From the NCBI GenBank assembly GCA_963839365.1, contig CAWIUT010000001.1, positions 496,001-560,000 of the forward strand: 64,000 nt of DNA. The letters are read 5' to 3'. The notes under the pieces are model-generated. The model had not been told where the DNA came from. It ran no database searches and saw only the letters and a program-made list of their open reading frames with translations. Below are positions 26,247 through 35,007 of the stretch, piece after piece. Positions within the stretch are counted from its first letter, which is position 1; the number at the start of each line of letters is the position of its first letter. The stretch is from DASSKA01 sp963839365. Its GTDB lineage: Bacteria; Actinomycetota; Actinomycetes; Propionibacteriales; Nocardioidaceae. Both the position numbers and the translations under genes were made by a program.

Positions 26247-28106
26247 ATGCAGCGGGAGGAGCGGTTCGACTCCTTCTACCGCGCCAGAGGGGCCGCGCTG
26301 CTGCACCAGTGCTTCGCGCTGACCGGCGACCTGCCCGCCGCCCAGAACGCGGTGCGCGACGCGTTCGTGGCCGCCTGGCACCACTGGCGCAAGGCCGACG
26401 CGCACGGGGAGCCAGAGGCCTGGGTGCGTCCGCGCGCCTGGACGCTCGCGCACCGCCGGCACACGGCACGGATCTGGCACCGCACCAAGAACATCTCCGC
26501 CGACCAGCGAGCCACCCTCGATGCGTTGGCCCGGGTCCCCTACCAGCAGCGACGGGTCCTGCTGCTGGTCCGGCTGGCCGGCCTCGACGTGCCCGGCGTC
26601 GCCCGCGAGACGGGCCTGCCCCAGGAGGTCGCGCGCCGCCAGCTCCAGGCGGCCGAGTCCCTGTTCGCGCTGCAGCGCGACATCACCCCGGCAGCGGTGC
26701 AACCGCACTTGGCGGAGCTGGCCGGCGTCACCGAGACGGTCGGGCTCCCCCGCGCCTCGGGGGTACGACGGGCCGGCCGCCGCCGGCGTCGTTCGCACAC
26801 GGTGATCGCCTCACTGGCGGCCGTGGGCGTGACGCTGCTCAGCGGCGCGATCGCCTACCAGCCGGCCACCGTGGAGGCCACCACGGGGCCCACCACCGGG
26901 CCCACCACGGGGCCCACCACCGGGCCCACCGACCAGTCCCGACCGGCTCCCACGCCGACGGGGACGCCGCCGCCCGCCGCCCCGCTGCTCGACGCCGACC
27001 AGGTGGTCGGCCTCGGGCACCACCAGAACTGGTTCGTGGTGCCGCAGGCCTACGTCCACGACCCGCTCGATGCCCGGTGCCGCACGGCACCGTTCGCCGA
27101 CCCCGACCGCACCTCGGGCCTGGTCCGCGCCTTCCAGGCCGAGGGGCACCCGTTCCGCACCGCGGTGCAACGGGTCCAGGTGTCGGCGACCCCGGCCCAT
27201 GCCGAGCAGGCGTTCGGCACCACCGTCGCGTGGTACTCCCAGTGCGAGATGGCCCGCCTGCAGCTGACGGGCAGCTACCGCGTGGACGGGGCCGGCGACG
27301 CCGCGACGCTGCTGCGGTTCCGGCTGTGGCGCAGGCCGGTGGTGACCTACTGGGTCGGGCTGGCCCGGGTCGGCGCGGTCACCACGTCGTTGGTGTCCGC
27401 GACGGTCGCCGGACCGGCTCCTTCCGCGAAGCAGGTGGCCGCTTCGCTGGCCGGGTCGGTGGCCCAGATGTGCTCCCGCGGCTGCCGGACGGATCCCGCG
27501 GTGTCCGCCGTACCCCCACCGACCCGGCCCGCCGACCGCGGGCTGCTCGCTGCGGCAGACCTGCCGCCGGTGGGCCAGGTGCGCCGGCCCTGGGTGGGCA
27601 CCACCCCGAAGCCCGCCAGGGCCAACCCGGCAGCGACCAGCTGCGACCACGCCGACTTCAGCCGGGCGGTGCGCAGCCGGACCCGGACCTTCCTCATCCC
27701 GGAGTCGCACCTGCCCACCCGCTTCGGGCTCTCGGAGACCTACGGCGTGTTCGGGTCCGCCGCTCAGGCGCGCCGGTTCCTGGCATCGGCAGCGCACCGC
27801 GTCGACCACTGCGAAGCCCGCCAGCTGGCCACGGTCGTGCACAACGGCCCGGGGACACCACGCCGTTCCCGGCATCACGCCGAGCCGGCGGCGCTGCGCA
27901 CCTGGCGGCTGGACACCGCGGTGACGGGCAGCCGGACGGTCACCTTCCGGCTCGGCTTCGTGCGCGTGGGCAACGCGGTCGCCGAGCTGACCTTCTCCCC
28001 CGCCGACGGCGATGACATCAACGGCCGGCGGTTCCGGGACCTCGTGCTGAGGGCGGGCGAGTGCCTGCGCGAGCTGACCCAGTCAGGCACTAGGGTCGGC
28101 CCGTGA
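26247..28106 (+). CDS. Membrane-anchored sigma-70-like protein with large external domain
   Basis: 619 residues. The first ~145 look like an ECF sigma factor: a region 2-like part (RFDSFYRARGAALLHQCFAL onward to ~75) and a region 4-like part (DALARVPYQQRRVLLLVRL through QLQAAESLFA, ~92-141). A basic patch RRAGRRRRR and a hydrophobic segment (~184-203) follow. Next come a Thr-Gly-Pro repeat linker and ~390 residues that should lie outside the cell. The external part has two similar lobes, each with paired cysteines, loosely like PknH-type sensor domains. The architecture implies a membrane-held transcription factor or a sensor using a worn sigma fold. The start is ATG 26247 after GGAGGAC. The last four bases overlap kynU. 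Sigma activity is unproven. Confidence 0.7.
   Translation: MQREERFDSFYRARGAALLHQCFALTGDLPAAQNAVRDAFVAAWHHWRKADAHGEPEAWVRPRAWTLAHRRHTARIWHRTKNISADQRATLDALARVPYQQRRVLLLVRLAGLDVPGVARETGLPQEVARRQLQAAESLFALQRDITPAAVQPHLAELAGVTETVGLPRASGVRRAGRRRRRSHTVIASLAAVGVTLLSGAIAYQPATVEATTGPTTGPTTGPTTGPTDQSRPAPTPTGTPPPAAPLLDADQVVGLGHHQNWFVVPQAYVHDPLDARCRTAPFADPDRTSGLVRAFQAEGHPFRTAVQRVQVSATPAHAEQAFGTTVAWYSQCEMARLQLTGSYRVDGAGDAATLLRFRLWRRPVVTYWVGLARVGAVTTSLVSATVAGPAPSAKQVAASLAGSVAQMCSRGCRTDPAVSAVPPPTRPADRGLLAAADLPPVGQVRRPWVGTTPKPARANPAATSCDHADFSRAVRSRTRTFLIPESHLPTRFGLSETYGVFGSAAQARRFLASAAHRVDHCEARQLATVVHNGPGTPRRSRHHAEPAALRTWRLDTAVTGSRTVTFRLGFVRVGNAVAELTFSPADGDDINGRRFRDLVLRAGECLRELTQSGTRVGP
26880..26927 (+). repeat. 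Four 12-bp units encoding TTGP in a membrane-proximal linker
   Basis: accacggggccc and accaccgggccc alternate twice each, giving (TTGP)4 just outside the predicted membrane segment of the sigma-like protein. It is in frame, so length change would only alter the stalk. Confidence 0.85.
28091..28096 (+). promoter_or_regulatory. Leaderless -10 box for kynU inside the preceding gene
   Basis: TAGGGT, six bases, then the GTG of kynU. It lies within the last codons of the sigma-like gene, so kynU may be transcribed on its own as well as by read-through. Confidence 0.45.
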
Positions 28107-29347
28107 CCGCTGCGCCCTCCGCCCCGACCCGGGACGCCGCCCTCGCCCTGGACGCGCAGAGCCAGCTGCGCGACCGGCGCGACCTGTTCGCCCTCCCCGA
28201 CGGCGTGGTCTACCTGGACGGCAACTCGCTGGGTGCGCTTCCCCGGGCGGTGCCGCCACGGGTCGCCCAGGTGGTCGCCGAGGAGTGGGGGCAGGGCCTG
28301 ATCGGCTCGTGGAACTCGGCCGGCTGGATGGACCTGGTGGGCCGGGCCGCGGACCGGATCGCGCCACTGGTCGGGGTCCGCGGCGCGGACCTGCACCTCG
28401 GGGACTCCACCACCGTGAGCCTGTTCAAGACCATGGTGGCGGCCTGCCGGATGCGGCCCGACCGCGACGTGATCGTGCTGGAGCCGGGCACCTTCCCCAC
28501 CGACGGCTACGTCGCGGACGCGGTCTGCCGGCTGCTCGGCAAACGGCTGCGCTGGTGCGACCCCGCCGACCCCGCGGCCTCCCTGGCCGACGACGTGGCC
28601 CTGCTGGCGCTGACGCACGTCGACTTCCGCACCGGAGCGATGTTCGACATGCCGGCGCTCACCGCGGCGGCGCACGCGGCCGGCGCGCTGGTGTCATGGG
28701 ACCTGTGCCACTCCACCGGCGCGGTGCCGGTCGACCTCACCGGCGCCGACGCCGACTTCGCGGTCGGCTGCACCTACAAGTACCTCAACGCGGGCCCGGG
28801 GTCCCCGGCCTTCGCGTACGTCGCACCGCGGCTCCAGGCCGACCTCGACCAGCCGATCTCCGGCTGGATGGGGCACACCGACCCGTTCGCGATGCAGCGC
28901 GGCTTCGCCCCCGCACCCGGCATCCGGCGGATGGCCTCCGGCACTCCGCCGGTGATCGCGCTGGCGGCCCTCGAGGCCGCGCTCGGCGTGTTCGACGGCG
29001 TGGAGGTCGCCGACCTGCGCCGGGCGTCCCTGTCGCTGACCGACTACTTCATGCAGCTCGTCGACGCCCGGCTCGGCGACACGTTCGAGGTGGTCACGCC
29101 GCGCGAGCACGCCCGGCGCGGCAGCCAGGTATCGCTGCGGCACGACCGGGCCTACGGCGTCGTCCAGGCCCTGGGCGAGCGAGGCGTGGTCGGCGACTTC
29201 CGCACCCCGGACCTCGCCCGCTTCGGGTTCGCGCCGCTGTACGTGCGGCACGTCGACGTCTACGACGCCGTCGAGCAGCTCGCCGAGGTGATGGCAGCGC
29301 GGGAGTTCACCCGCCCCGCGTACACCACCCGCAACCCGGTCACCTGA
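28103..29347 (+). CDS. kynU: Kynureninase
   Basis: PLP enzyme cleaving kynurenine (or 3-hydroxykynurenine) to anthranilate (or 3-hydroxyanthranilate) and alanine. 414 residues. YLDGNSLGALP (37-47), WNSAGWMDL (70-78), the PLP-stacking region and Lys226 in CTYKYLNAGPGSPAF are all present, with DLCHS at 200-204. The GTG start overlaps the sigma-like stop by four bases. No tryptophan dioxygenase or kynurenine formamidase is seen in this window, so any pathway partners lie elsewhere. It converges with sucD. Confidence 0.92.
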   Translation: MTAAPSAPTRDAALALDAQSQLRDRRDLFALPDGVVYLDGNSLGALPRAVPPRVAQVVAEEWGQGLIGSWNSAGWMDLVGRAADRIAPLVGVRGADLHLGDSTTVSLFKTMVAACRMRPDRDVIVLEPGTFPTDGYVADAVCRLLGKRLRWCDPADPAASLADDVALLALTHVDFRTGAMFDMPALTAAAHAAGALVSWDLCHSTGAVPVDLTGADADFAVGCTYKYLNAGPGSPAFAYVAPRLQADLDQPISGWMGHTDPFAMQRGFAPAPGIRRMASGTPPVIALAALEAALGVFDGVEVADLRRASLSLTDYFMQLVDARLGDTFEVVTPREHARRGSQVSLRHDRAYGVVQALGERGVVGDFRTPDLARFGFAPLYVRHVDVYDAVEQLAEVMAAREFTRPAYTTRNPVT

Positions 29348-29353
29348 GCCTGG

Positions 29354-30238
29354 TCAGAGGTTCTCGAGGAGCTCCCGCATCAGCTGCGCGGTGCCCGAGG
29401 GGGTCTTGCCGACCTTGACGCCGACCGCCTCGAGCGCCTCCTTCTTGGCCTCCGCGGTGCCCGAGGAGCCGGACACGATGGCGCCGGCGTGGCCCATGGT
29501 CTTGCCCTCCGGCGCGGTGAACCCGGCGACGTAGCCGACCACCGGCTTGGTCACGTGCTCCTTGATGTAGTCCGCGGCGCGCTCCTCGGCGTCCCCACCG
29601 ATCTCCCCGATCATCACGATCGCGTCGGTGTCCGGGTCGTCCTGGAAGGCCTTCAGCGCGTCGATGTGCGTGGTCCCGATGATCGGGTCGCCCCCGATGC
29701 CGATGCAGGTGCTGAAGCCGTAGTCGCGCAGCTCGTACATCATCTGGTAGGTCAGCGTGCCGGACTTCGACACCAGACCGATCCGCCCACCCTTGGTGAT
29801 GTCGGCGGGGATGATGCCGGCGTTGGACCTGCCGGGGCTGATGATGCCCGGGCAGTTCGGGCCGATGATCCGGGTGCTGCCCTTGGCCTGCGCGTAGGAG
29901 AAGAAGTCCGCGGTGTCGTGCACCGGGACACCCTCGGTGATCACGATGACCAGGGGCATCGCGGCGTCGACGGCCTCGATGACCGCGGCCTTGGTGCCGG
30001 CCGGCGGCACGAAGACCACGGACACGTCGGCACCGGCGGCCTGCATGGCCTCCTTGACGGTGCCGAAGACCGGCACCTCGGTGCCGTCGAAGTCCACCTT
30101 CTGGCCGGCCTTGCGGGGGTTGGTGCCGCCGACCACGTTGCTGCCGGCCGCGATCATCCGACGGGTGTGCTTCTGACCCTCGGAGCCGGTCATGCCCTGG
30201 ACGACGATCTTGCTGTTCTCGTTGAGGAAGATAGCCAT
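29354..30238 (-). CDS. sucD: Succinyl-CoA synthetase alpha subunit
   Basis: Forms succinate and ATP/GTP from succinyl-CoA with SucC. 294 residues. The CoA-binding part has VQGMTGSEGQKHTRRM and GGTNPRKAGQ. The phosphorylated His lies in the MGHAGAIVSGSSGTAEAKK segment (family active site GHAGA). It starts 18 bases after the sucC stop in the same operon. Confidence 0.97.
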   Translation of the reverse strand: MAIFLNENSKIVVQGMTGSEGQKHTRRMIAAGSNVVGGTNPRKAGQKVDFDGTEVPVFGTVKEAMQAAGADVSVVFVPPAGTKAAVIEAVDAAMPLVIVITEGVPVHDTADFFSYAQAKGSTRIIGPNCPGIISPGRSNAGIIPADITKGGRIGLVSKSGTLTYQMMYELRDYGFSTCIGIGGDPIIGTTHIDALKAFQDDPDTDAIVMIGEIGGDAEERAADYIKEHVTKPVVGYVAGFTAPEGKTMGHAGAIVSGSSGTAEAKKEALEAVGVKVGKTPSGTAQLMRELLENL

Positions 30239-30256
30239 GTCTGTTAAGTCCTTGCG

Positions 30257-31420
30257 TCAGCGGGCGGCCAGCTCGGCGGCGCGCTCGGCGGCGCCGTCCA
30301 TGGTGTCGAGGATGGTGACGAGCGGGTGGTCGGCCTCGGTGAGGATCCGGCGGCCCTCGTCGACGTTGTTGCCGTCCAGGCGGACGACGAGCGGCTTGTT
30401 CGCCTCATCGCCCAGCATCTCCAGGGCGGACACGATGCCGTTCGCCACCGCGTCGCAGGCGGTGATCCCACCGAACACGTTGACGAACACGCTCTTGACC
30501 TGCGCGTCGTTCAAGATCACGTCGAGGCCGGCAGCCATCACCTCGGCGGAGGCGCCGCCCCCGATGTCGAGGAAGTTCGCGGGCTTCACGCCGCTGTGCC
30601 GCTCGCCGGCGTAGGCGACCACGTCCAGGGTGGACATCACCAGCCCGGCGCCGTTGCCGATGATGCCGACCTGCCCGTCGAGCTTGACGTAGTTGAGGCC
30701 CTTGGCCGTCGCCTTCGCCTCCAGCGGGTCGACGGTCTCGGACTCGGCGTACTTCGCGTGATCCTCGTGCCGGAAGGCGGCGTTCGCGTCGAGGGTCATC
30801 TTGCCGTCGAGGGCCTCGAGGTGGCCGTCGCCGAGCTTGGCCAGCGGGTTCACCTCGACCAGGGAGGCGTCCTCCTTGACGAAGACATCCCACAGCCGGG
30901 CGACGACCTGCTTGGCCTCCTCGGCCACGTCCTCGGGGAACCCGGTGGCCGCGACGATCTCGGCGGCCTTGGCGTCGTCGACGCCCACCTGCGGGTCGAC
31001 GGGGATCTTGGCGACGGCCTCGGGCTTGGTGTGCGCGATCTCCTCGATCTCCACACCACCCTCCACGCTGGCGATGCACAGGTAGCCGCGGTTGGTGCGG
31101 TCGACCACGAACGAGAAGTAGTACTCGTCGGCGATGTCCGCGGCCGGCGCGACAAGGACCCGGTGCACGGTGTGGCCCTTGATGTCCATGCCCAGGATGT
31201 CGCGCGCCTTGGCGACGGCCTCCTCGGGGTTCTCCGCCAGCTTCACCCCGCCGGCCTTGCCGCGGCCGCCGGTCTTGACCTGCGCCTTGACCACCACACG
31301 GCCGCCCTGCGCCCGTGCCGCGTCGGCGGCGTCCTCGGCCTTCTCGACCACGGTGCCGACGGTGACCGGCACGTCATGCTTGGCGAAGAGCTCCTTCGCC
31401 TGGTACTCCATCAGGTCCAC
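30257..31420 (-). CDS. sucC: Succinyl-CoA synthetase beta subunit
   Basis: 387-residue ATP-grasp subunit of succinyl-CoA synthetase. EYQAKELFAKHDVPV opens the protein, VVKAQVKTGGRGKAGGVKLA is the nucleotide-binding loop, and GNGAGLVMSTLDVV and FLDIGGGASAEVM are in the ligase half. GTG 31420 (protein beginning MDLMEYQ) is preferred over ATG 31411 because the family usually begins this way and GAGGAC lies upstream. Confidence 0.96.
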   Translation of the reverse strand: MDLMEYQAKELFAKHDVPVTVGTVVEKAEDAADAARAQGGRVVVKAQVKTGGRGKAGGVKLAENPEEAVAKARDILGMDIKGHTVHRVLVAPAADIADEYYFSFVVDRTNRGYLCIASVEGGVEIEEIAHTKPEAVAKIPVDPQVGVDDAKAAEIVAATGFPEDVAEEAKQVVARLWDVFVKEDASLVEVNPLAKLGDGHLEALDGKMTLDANAAFRHEDHAKYAESETVDPLEAKATAKGLNYVKLDGQVGIIGNGAGLVMSTLDVVAYAGERHSGVKPANFLDIGGGASAEVMAAGLDVILNDAQVKSVFVNVFGGITACDAVANGIVSALEMLGDEANKPLVVRLDGNNVDEGRRILTEADHPLVTILDTMDGAAERAAELAAR

Positions 31421-31505
31421 GGTTGCCCGTCCTCTTCGTTTCCCACGGCTGCATCGGTTCGGCTGGCCCGGGTGTGCGAGGGCCACCGGCACTGTCCTGC
31501 GGCCG

Positions 31506-31511
31506 ACATTA
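31506..31511 (-). promoter_or_regulatory. Possible -10 box for sucCD
   Basis: TAATGT on the minus strand gives a leader of about 80 bases to the sucC GTG. No -35 box is obvious, so the assignment is tentative. Confidence 0.3.
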
Positions 31512-31537
31512 GCCCTGTGTCGGACGTCACTCCCACG

Positions 31538-31543
31538 TAGGGT
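31538..31543 (+). promoter_or_regulatory. Leaderless -10 box for the hydrolase at 31550
   Basis: TAGGGT followed by six bases and ATG, identical in design to the kynU box. Confidence 0.5.
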
Positions 31544-31549
31544 CGTCTC

Positions 31550-32410
31550 ATGCGGGTGCACTCGGCAGGCGTGGCCCTCGAGGTGCACGAGCACAGCCCC
31601 TGGGCGGCCGGCAGGCCCAGCGTGCTGCTCGTGCACGGCTACCCCGACCATCAGCAGGTCTGGGACCCGGTCGTGGCGGCGCTGCCCCACGACCGGCTGC
31701 ACCTGGTCACCTACGACGTGCGCGGGGCGGGCGCGTCCGACGTACCGCGCAGCCGCCCCGGCTACCGCACCGAGCTGCTGCTCGAGGACCTGGCCGCGGT
31801 GGTCGCGGCCACGGTCCCCGACGACCGGCCGGTGCACCTGGTGGGGCACGACTGGGGCTCGGTGCAGCTGTGGGACGCGGTCAACCGCGAGCGGGGCCAC
31901 CCGCGGCTGGACGGCCGGATCGCCTCGTTCACCTCGATCAGCGGCCCGTCCCTCGACCGGGTGCCGCGCCGACCGCGGCCCACGCGTGCCGCGGTGGCGC
32001 GGCAGCTGGCCGCGTCCTGGTACATCGCGGCGTTCCACGTGCCAGTGCTGCCGGAGCTGTTCTGGCGGCTCGCGGTTCGGCCTCCGGCGCTGATGCGCGC
32101 CCAGGCCGGCGGGGTCGCGGTGTGGGGACCGCAGCTGCGTCGGGACGCGGCCAACGGGCTGGGGCTCTACCGGGCCAACATGGTCCGCCGGCTGCGCCAC
32201 CCCCGGCCACTGCACACCGACGTGCCGGTGCTGGTGATCCAGCCGGTCCACGACGCGTTCGTCACCAAGGCGTTGTACGACGGGCTGGCCACCGCGTGCT
32301 CCGACCTCCGGACCGTCGACCTGGACGCCGGCCACTGGGTGATCTCCTCGCACCCTGGACAGGTTGCCGACCTGGTGCTGGAGCAGGTGCTGCGGCATGA
32401 GCCCGCGTAG
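31550..32410 (+). CDS. Alpha/beta hydrolase, epoxide hydrolase-like
   Basis: 286 residues with HGYPDH (29-34) and nucleophile Asp101 in VGHDWGS. An Asp in place of Ser is typical of epoxide hydrolases and haloalkane dehalogenases. A late acid and His lie near VHDAF and DAGHWV. The pattern resembles the N-terminal half of EphD-type proteins, but there is no fused SDR domain. The substrate is unknown. It is divergent from sucC. Confidence 0.82.
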   Translation: MRVHSAGVALEVHEHSPWAAGRPSVLLVHGYPDHQQVWDPVVAALPHDRLHLVTYDVRGAGASDVPRSRPGYRTELLLEDLAAVVAATVPDDRPVHLVGHDWGSVQLWDAVNRERGHPRLDGRIASFTSISGPSLDRVPRRPRPTRAAVARQLAASWYIAAFHVPVLPELFWRLAVRPPALMRAQAGGVAVWGPQLRRDAANGLGLYRANMVRRLRHPRPLHTDVPVLVIQPVHDAFVTKALYDGLATACSDLRTVDLDAGHWVISSHPGQVADLVLEQVLRHEPA

Positions 32411-32464
32411 CCGATCGAGGCGTGGCTCGTTGATCAGGACAAGGGCCCTCAGCAGACGGGACAG

Positions 32465-34339
32465 ATGATGTCGCCTCGACGCCGTACCACTGCCACTGTG
32501 ACCACCGCTGTGCTCGCCGCCGCCGCGGCCGTGTCCGGCGCGGTCGCCGCTCCCACCGCCGACGCGGCCCACGCAGCCGCCGACCCGACGCCGGGCTACT
32601 CGTTGCACCACCTGCACGTCACCGTGCACGTCGGACCGGACAACGGCCGCGCCTGCACCGTCGACGCCGACATCTACAAGCCGGACGGTGTCTCCCGCAG
32701 CAACCCGGCGCCGGCGATCTTGACCACCAACGGGTTCGGCGGCAGCAAGAACGACAGCAACGAGACCGCGATCGGCAAGGGATTCGTGAAGGCCGGCTAT
32801 GTGGTGCTCGCCTACTCCGGGCTGGGCTTCGGCAGCTCCGGCTGCAAGATCCACCTCGACGACCCGGCCTGGGACGGCAAGGCCGGCAAGCAGATGGTCG
32901 ACGTGCTCGCCGGCCGCCGCCCGGTGACCTACACCGGCACCGGCCACCGCGGGCGCATCCGCTACGTGGCCGAGCAGGGCCCCGGCGACCCACGGGTCGG
33001 GATGATCGGCGGCTCCTACGGAGGCGAGGTCCAGTTCGCGGTGGCCATGCAGGACAAGCGGGTCGACGCGCTGGTCCCGATGATCACCTGGAACGACCTG
33101 TCCTACTCCCTGGCGCCGAACAACACGGCGCCGACCAGCACTCGCTTCCGTGGCGCGGTCAGCTACCGCACCCCCGGGGTGGCCAAGCGGGAGTGGATCG
33201 ACCTGTTCTTCGGCGACGGCATCGTCAGCGGGGTGCAGGGCTTCACCGCTGACCCGCGGCGGGTCCGCCCCACCTGCCCGAACTTCGCCGACGGGGCGTG
33301 CCGGGCCGCGGCCGAGCTGAACACCCTGGGCTACCCGGACAAGCCGACGCTGCGGCTGGCCCGGCACGCCTCGGTCGCCTCCTACGTGTCCCGGATCAAG
33401 GTGCCCACGCTGCTGGTGCAGGGCGAGGACGACACCCTGTTCAACCTGCAGGAGTCGGTCGCGACCTTCCACGCACTGCGCCGGCAAGGCACGCCGGTGC
33501 GGATGATCTGGCAGTCCTGGGGGCACTCCGGGATGACGCCGGCGCCGGGCGAGCTGAACCTGTCCGCCCGGTCGCTGCGCGCCTCCTACGAGGGGCGCCG
33601 GTTCCTGAGCTGGATGAACCACTACGTCAAGGGGGACACCTCGGCACCCGTGGGCCCCCGGTTCGCCTACTTCCGGGACTGGGTGCACTACTCGCACAAG
33701 CACGCCGGGACGGCGGTGCGCCGGGCGTACGCCACGCGGGCCTCCTTCTCGCAGAAGCCCACCGCCGCGCTGTTCTTCACCGGCAGCTCCGGGCTCACCC
33801 CGTCGCGTTCCCAGGTGCAGAAGGGGTCGGCGAGCTACGCCAACGCCGCGGGAGCGGCCACGTCGTACTCCGAGACCTCGGGGGTCGAGGGCAACCAGGT
33901 GCACCACCAGGTCTCGGACGCGCCCGGCACGTTCGTGGCCTTCACCAGCAAGCGGCTGGCGCGTCCGGTGGCGATGGTCGGCTCCGCACGGCTCACCCTG
34001 CACCTGACCGCCCCGGTCGCCGCTCAGTCGCAGCGGACCGGACCCGCGGGTCATCTCGTGCTGTTCGCGAAGGTGTACGACGTGGCGCCGGACGGCTCCA
34101 CGACGCTGGCGCACCGACTGGTCTCCCCGGTCCGGGTTGGTGACGTCACCAAGCCGGTGCACGTGACGCTGCCGGGGGTCGTGCACCGTTTCGCCAAGGG
34201 GCACCGGATCCGGCTGGTCGTCGCGGCCAGTGACGCCGCCTACGCGGGCAACCAGGCGGTGCAGCCGGTCACGGTCACCACGTCTGCGCGGCGACCGAGC
34301 CTGCTGCGGATGCCGCTGACCGGCCGGCTGCGGTTCTGA
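32465..34339 (+). CDS. Secreted CocE/NonD-family (X-Pro dipeptidyl-peptidase-like) hydrolase
   Basis: 624 residues with an N-terminal signal peptide (basic start, hydrophobic AVLAAAAAVSGAVAA, likely cleavage near residue 35). The catalytic domain holds Ser184 in GGSYGGEVQ, an Asp near QGEDDTLF and a His in WGHSGM. The C-terminal jelly-roll (about 430-620) is that of X-Pro dipeptidyl-peptidases and cocaine esterase. It probably cleaves peptides or esters outside the cell. ATG 32465 and ATG 32468 are adjacent start options. Confidence 0.85.
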   Translation: MMSPRRRTTATVTTAVLAAAAAVSGAVAAPTADAAHAAADPTPGYSLHHLHVTVHVGPDNGRACTVDADIYKPDGVSRSNPAPAILTTNGFGGSKNDSNETAIGKGFVKAGYVVLAYSGLGFGSSGCKIHLDDPAWDGKAGKQMVDVLAGRRPVTYTGTGHRGRIRYVAEQGPGDPRVGMIGGSYGGEVQFAVAMQDKRVDALVPMITWNDLSYSLAPNNTAPTSTRFRGAVSYRTPGVAKREWIDLFFGDGIVSGVQGFTADPRRVRPTCPNFADGACRAAAELNTLGYPDKPTLRLARHASVASYVSRIKVPTLLVQGEDDTLFNLQESVATFHALRRQGTPVRMIWQSWGHSGMTPAPGELNLSARSLRASYEGRRFLSWMNHYVKGDTSAPVGPRFAYFRDWVHYSHKHAGTAVRRAYATRASFSQKPTAALFFTGSSGLTPSRSQVQKGSASYANAAGAATSYSETSGVEGNQVHHQVSDAPGTFVAFTSKRLARPVAMVGSARLTLHLTAPVAAQSQRTGPAGHLVLFAKVYDVAPDGSTTLAHRLVSPVRVGDVTKPVHVTLPGVVHRFAKGHRIRLVVAASDAAYAGNQAVQPVTVTTSARRPSLLRMPLTGRLRF

Positions 34340-34347
34340 GCCGCCCG

Positions 34348-34394
34348 GCTCAGCAGCGCCGGCTCAGGCGCGATGCTCAGCAGCGCCGCTCAGG
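34348..34394. repeat. Imperfect 20-bp direct repeat between converging gene ends
   Basis: gctcagcagcgcc followed by ggctcagg (34348-34368) recurs with one base missing at 34375-34394, over the stop of the B12-subunit gene. No terminator stem is clear. Confidence 0.5.
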
Positions 34395-34806
34395 AGGCGG
34401 CGGCGCCGGAGGCGTCGGCAACGTGGTCCTTGACCCAGCCGACGATCTCGGTCGTGGTGGCGCCCGGGGTGAACACCTTGGCCACCCCCATCTGCTCGAG
34501 CAGCGGGATGTCGTCCTCGGGGATGATCCCGCCACCGAAGACCACGATGTCGCGGGCGTCCTTGGCGTCGAGCAGCTCGATGAGCTTCTTGAACAGGGTC
34601 ATGTGCGCGCCGGAGAGCACCGACAGGCCGACCACGTCGGCGTCCTCCTGGATCGCCGTCTCGACGATCTGCTCCGGGGTCTGGTGCAGCCCGGTGTAGA
34701 TGACCTCGTAGCCGGCGTCCCGGAGGGCCCGGGCCACCACCTTGGCGCCCCGGTCGTGCCCGTCCAGGCCGGGCTTGGCCACCACGATCCGGATCGGAGC
34801 CACCAT
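34390..34806 (-). CDS. B12-binding small subunit of methylmalonyl-CoA mutase
   Basis: 138-residue cobalamin-binding domain. The motif D15-G-H17-D-R-G20 (DxHxxG) supplies His17 as the lower cobalt ligand, and VVGLSVLSGAHM and VVFGGGIIPEDD complete the flavodoxin-like fold. It is the usual stand-alone small subunit of acyl-CoA mutases, and the large subunit at 1-1428 lacks this domain. They lie about 33 kb apart rather than in one operon. ATG 34806 was chosen because the conserved IRIVVAKPGLDGHD follows at once. Confidence 0.88.
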   Translation of the reverse strand: MVAPIRIVVAKPGLDGHDRGAKVVARALRDAGYEVIYTGLHQTPEQIVETAIQEDADVVGLSVLSGAHMTLFKKLIELLDAKDARDIVVFGGGIIPEDDIPLLEQMGVAKVFTPGATTTEIVGWVKDHVADASGAAAS

Positions 34807-34866
34807 GGCTTGCCACCATCCTCGGGTCTGCGCCGGTCGGTTGCCGGCACGGTCGGTACGTCGGAC

Positions 34867-34883
34867 GTCTGCTCGGCAGACTA
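34867..34883 (-). promoter_or_regulatory. Palindrome overlapping the -10 box of the B12-subunit gene
   Basis: GTCTGCTCGGCAGAC (34867-34881) has perfect 6-base arms. It overlaps TAGTCT (34883-34878, minus strand), a good -10 candidate for the small mutase subunit. A repressor bound here would block initiation. Confidence 0.4.
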
Positions 34884-34950
34884 GCCGACGCCGCCGGGGT
34901 GCTGCTCCGGAGGTGGCATGAAGCAGCTGGGGAGCAGTGGTGGGCAACGT

Positions 34951-34969
34951 GTGACATATCCGTTATGGT
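34951..34969 (+). promoter_or_regulatory. MtrA-like direct repeat and -10 box before the M23 peptidase gene
   Basis: GTGAC, six bases, then GTTAT resembles the MtrA site GTnACn6GTnAC with one mismatch; MtrA controls cell-wall hydrolases in actinobacteria. TATGGT (34964-34969) may be the -10 box, giving a leader of about 30 bases to the GTG at 35008. Confidence 0.35.
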
Positions 34970-35007
34970 TGCCCGGGCGTCAGCAGAGCGAAGGTAAAGG
35001 ACTATTC

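Noticed and set aside
30257..34204. Minus-strand frame of 1315 codons running upstream of sucC
   Set aside because: Only the sucC part is real; the extension lies opposite two clear plus-strand hydrolase genes and has no recognisable domain.
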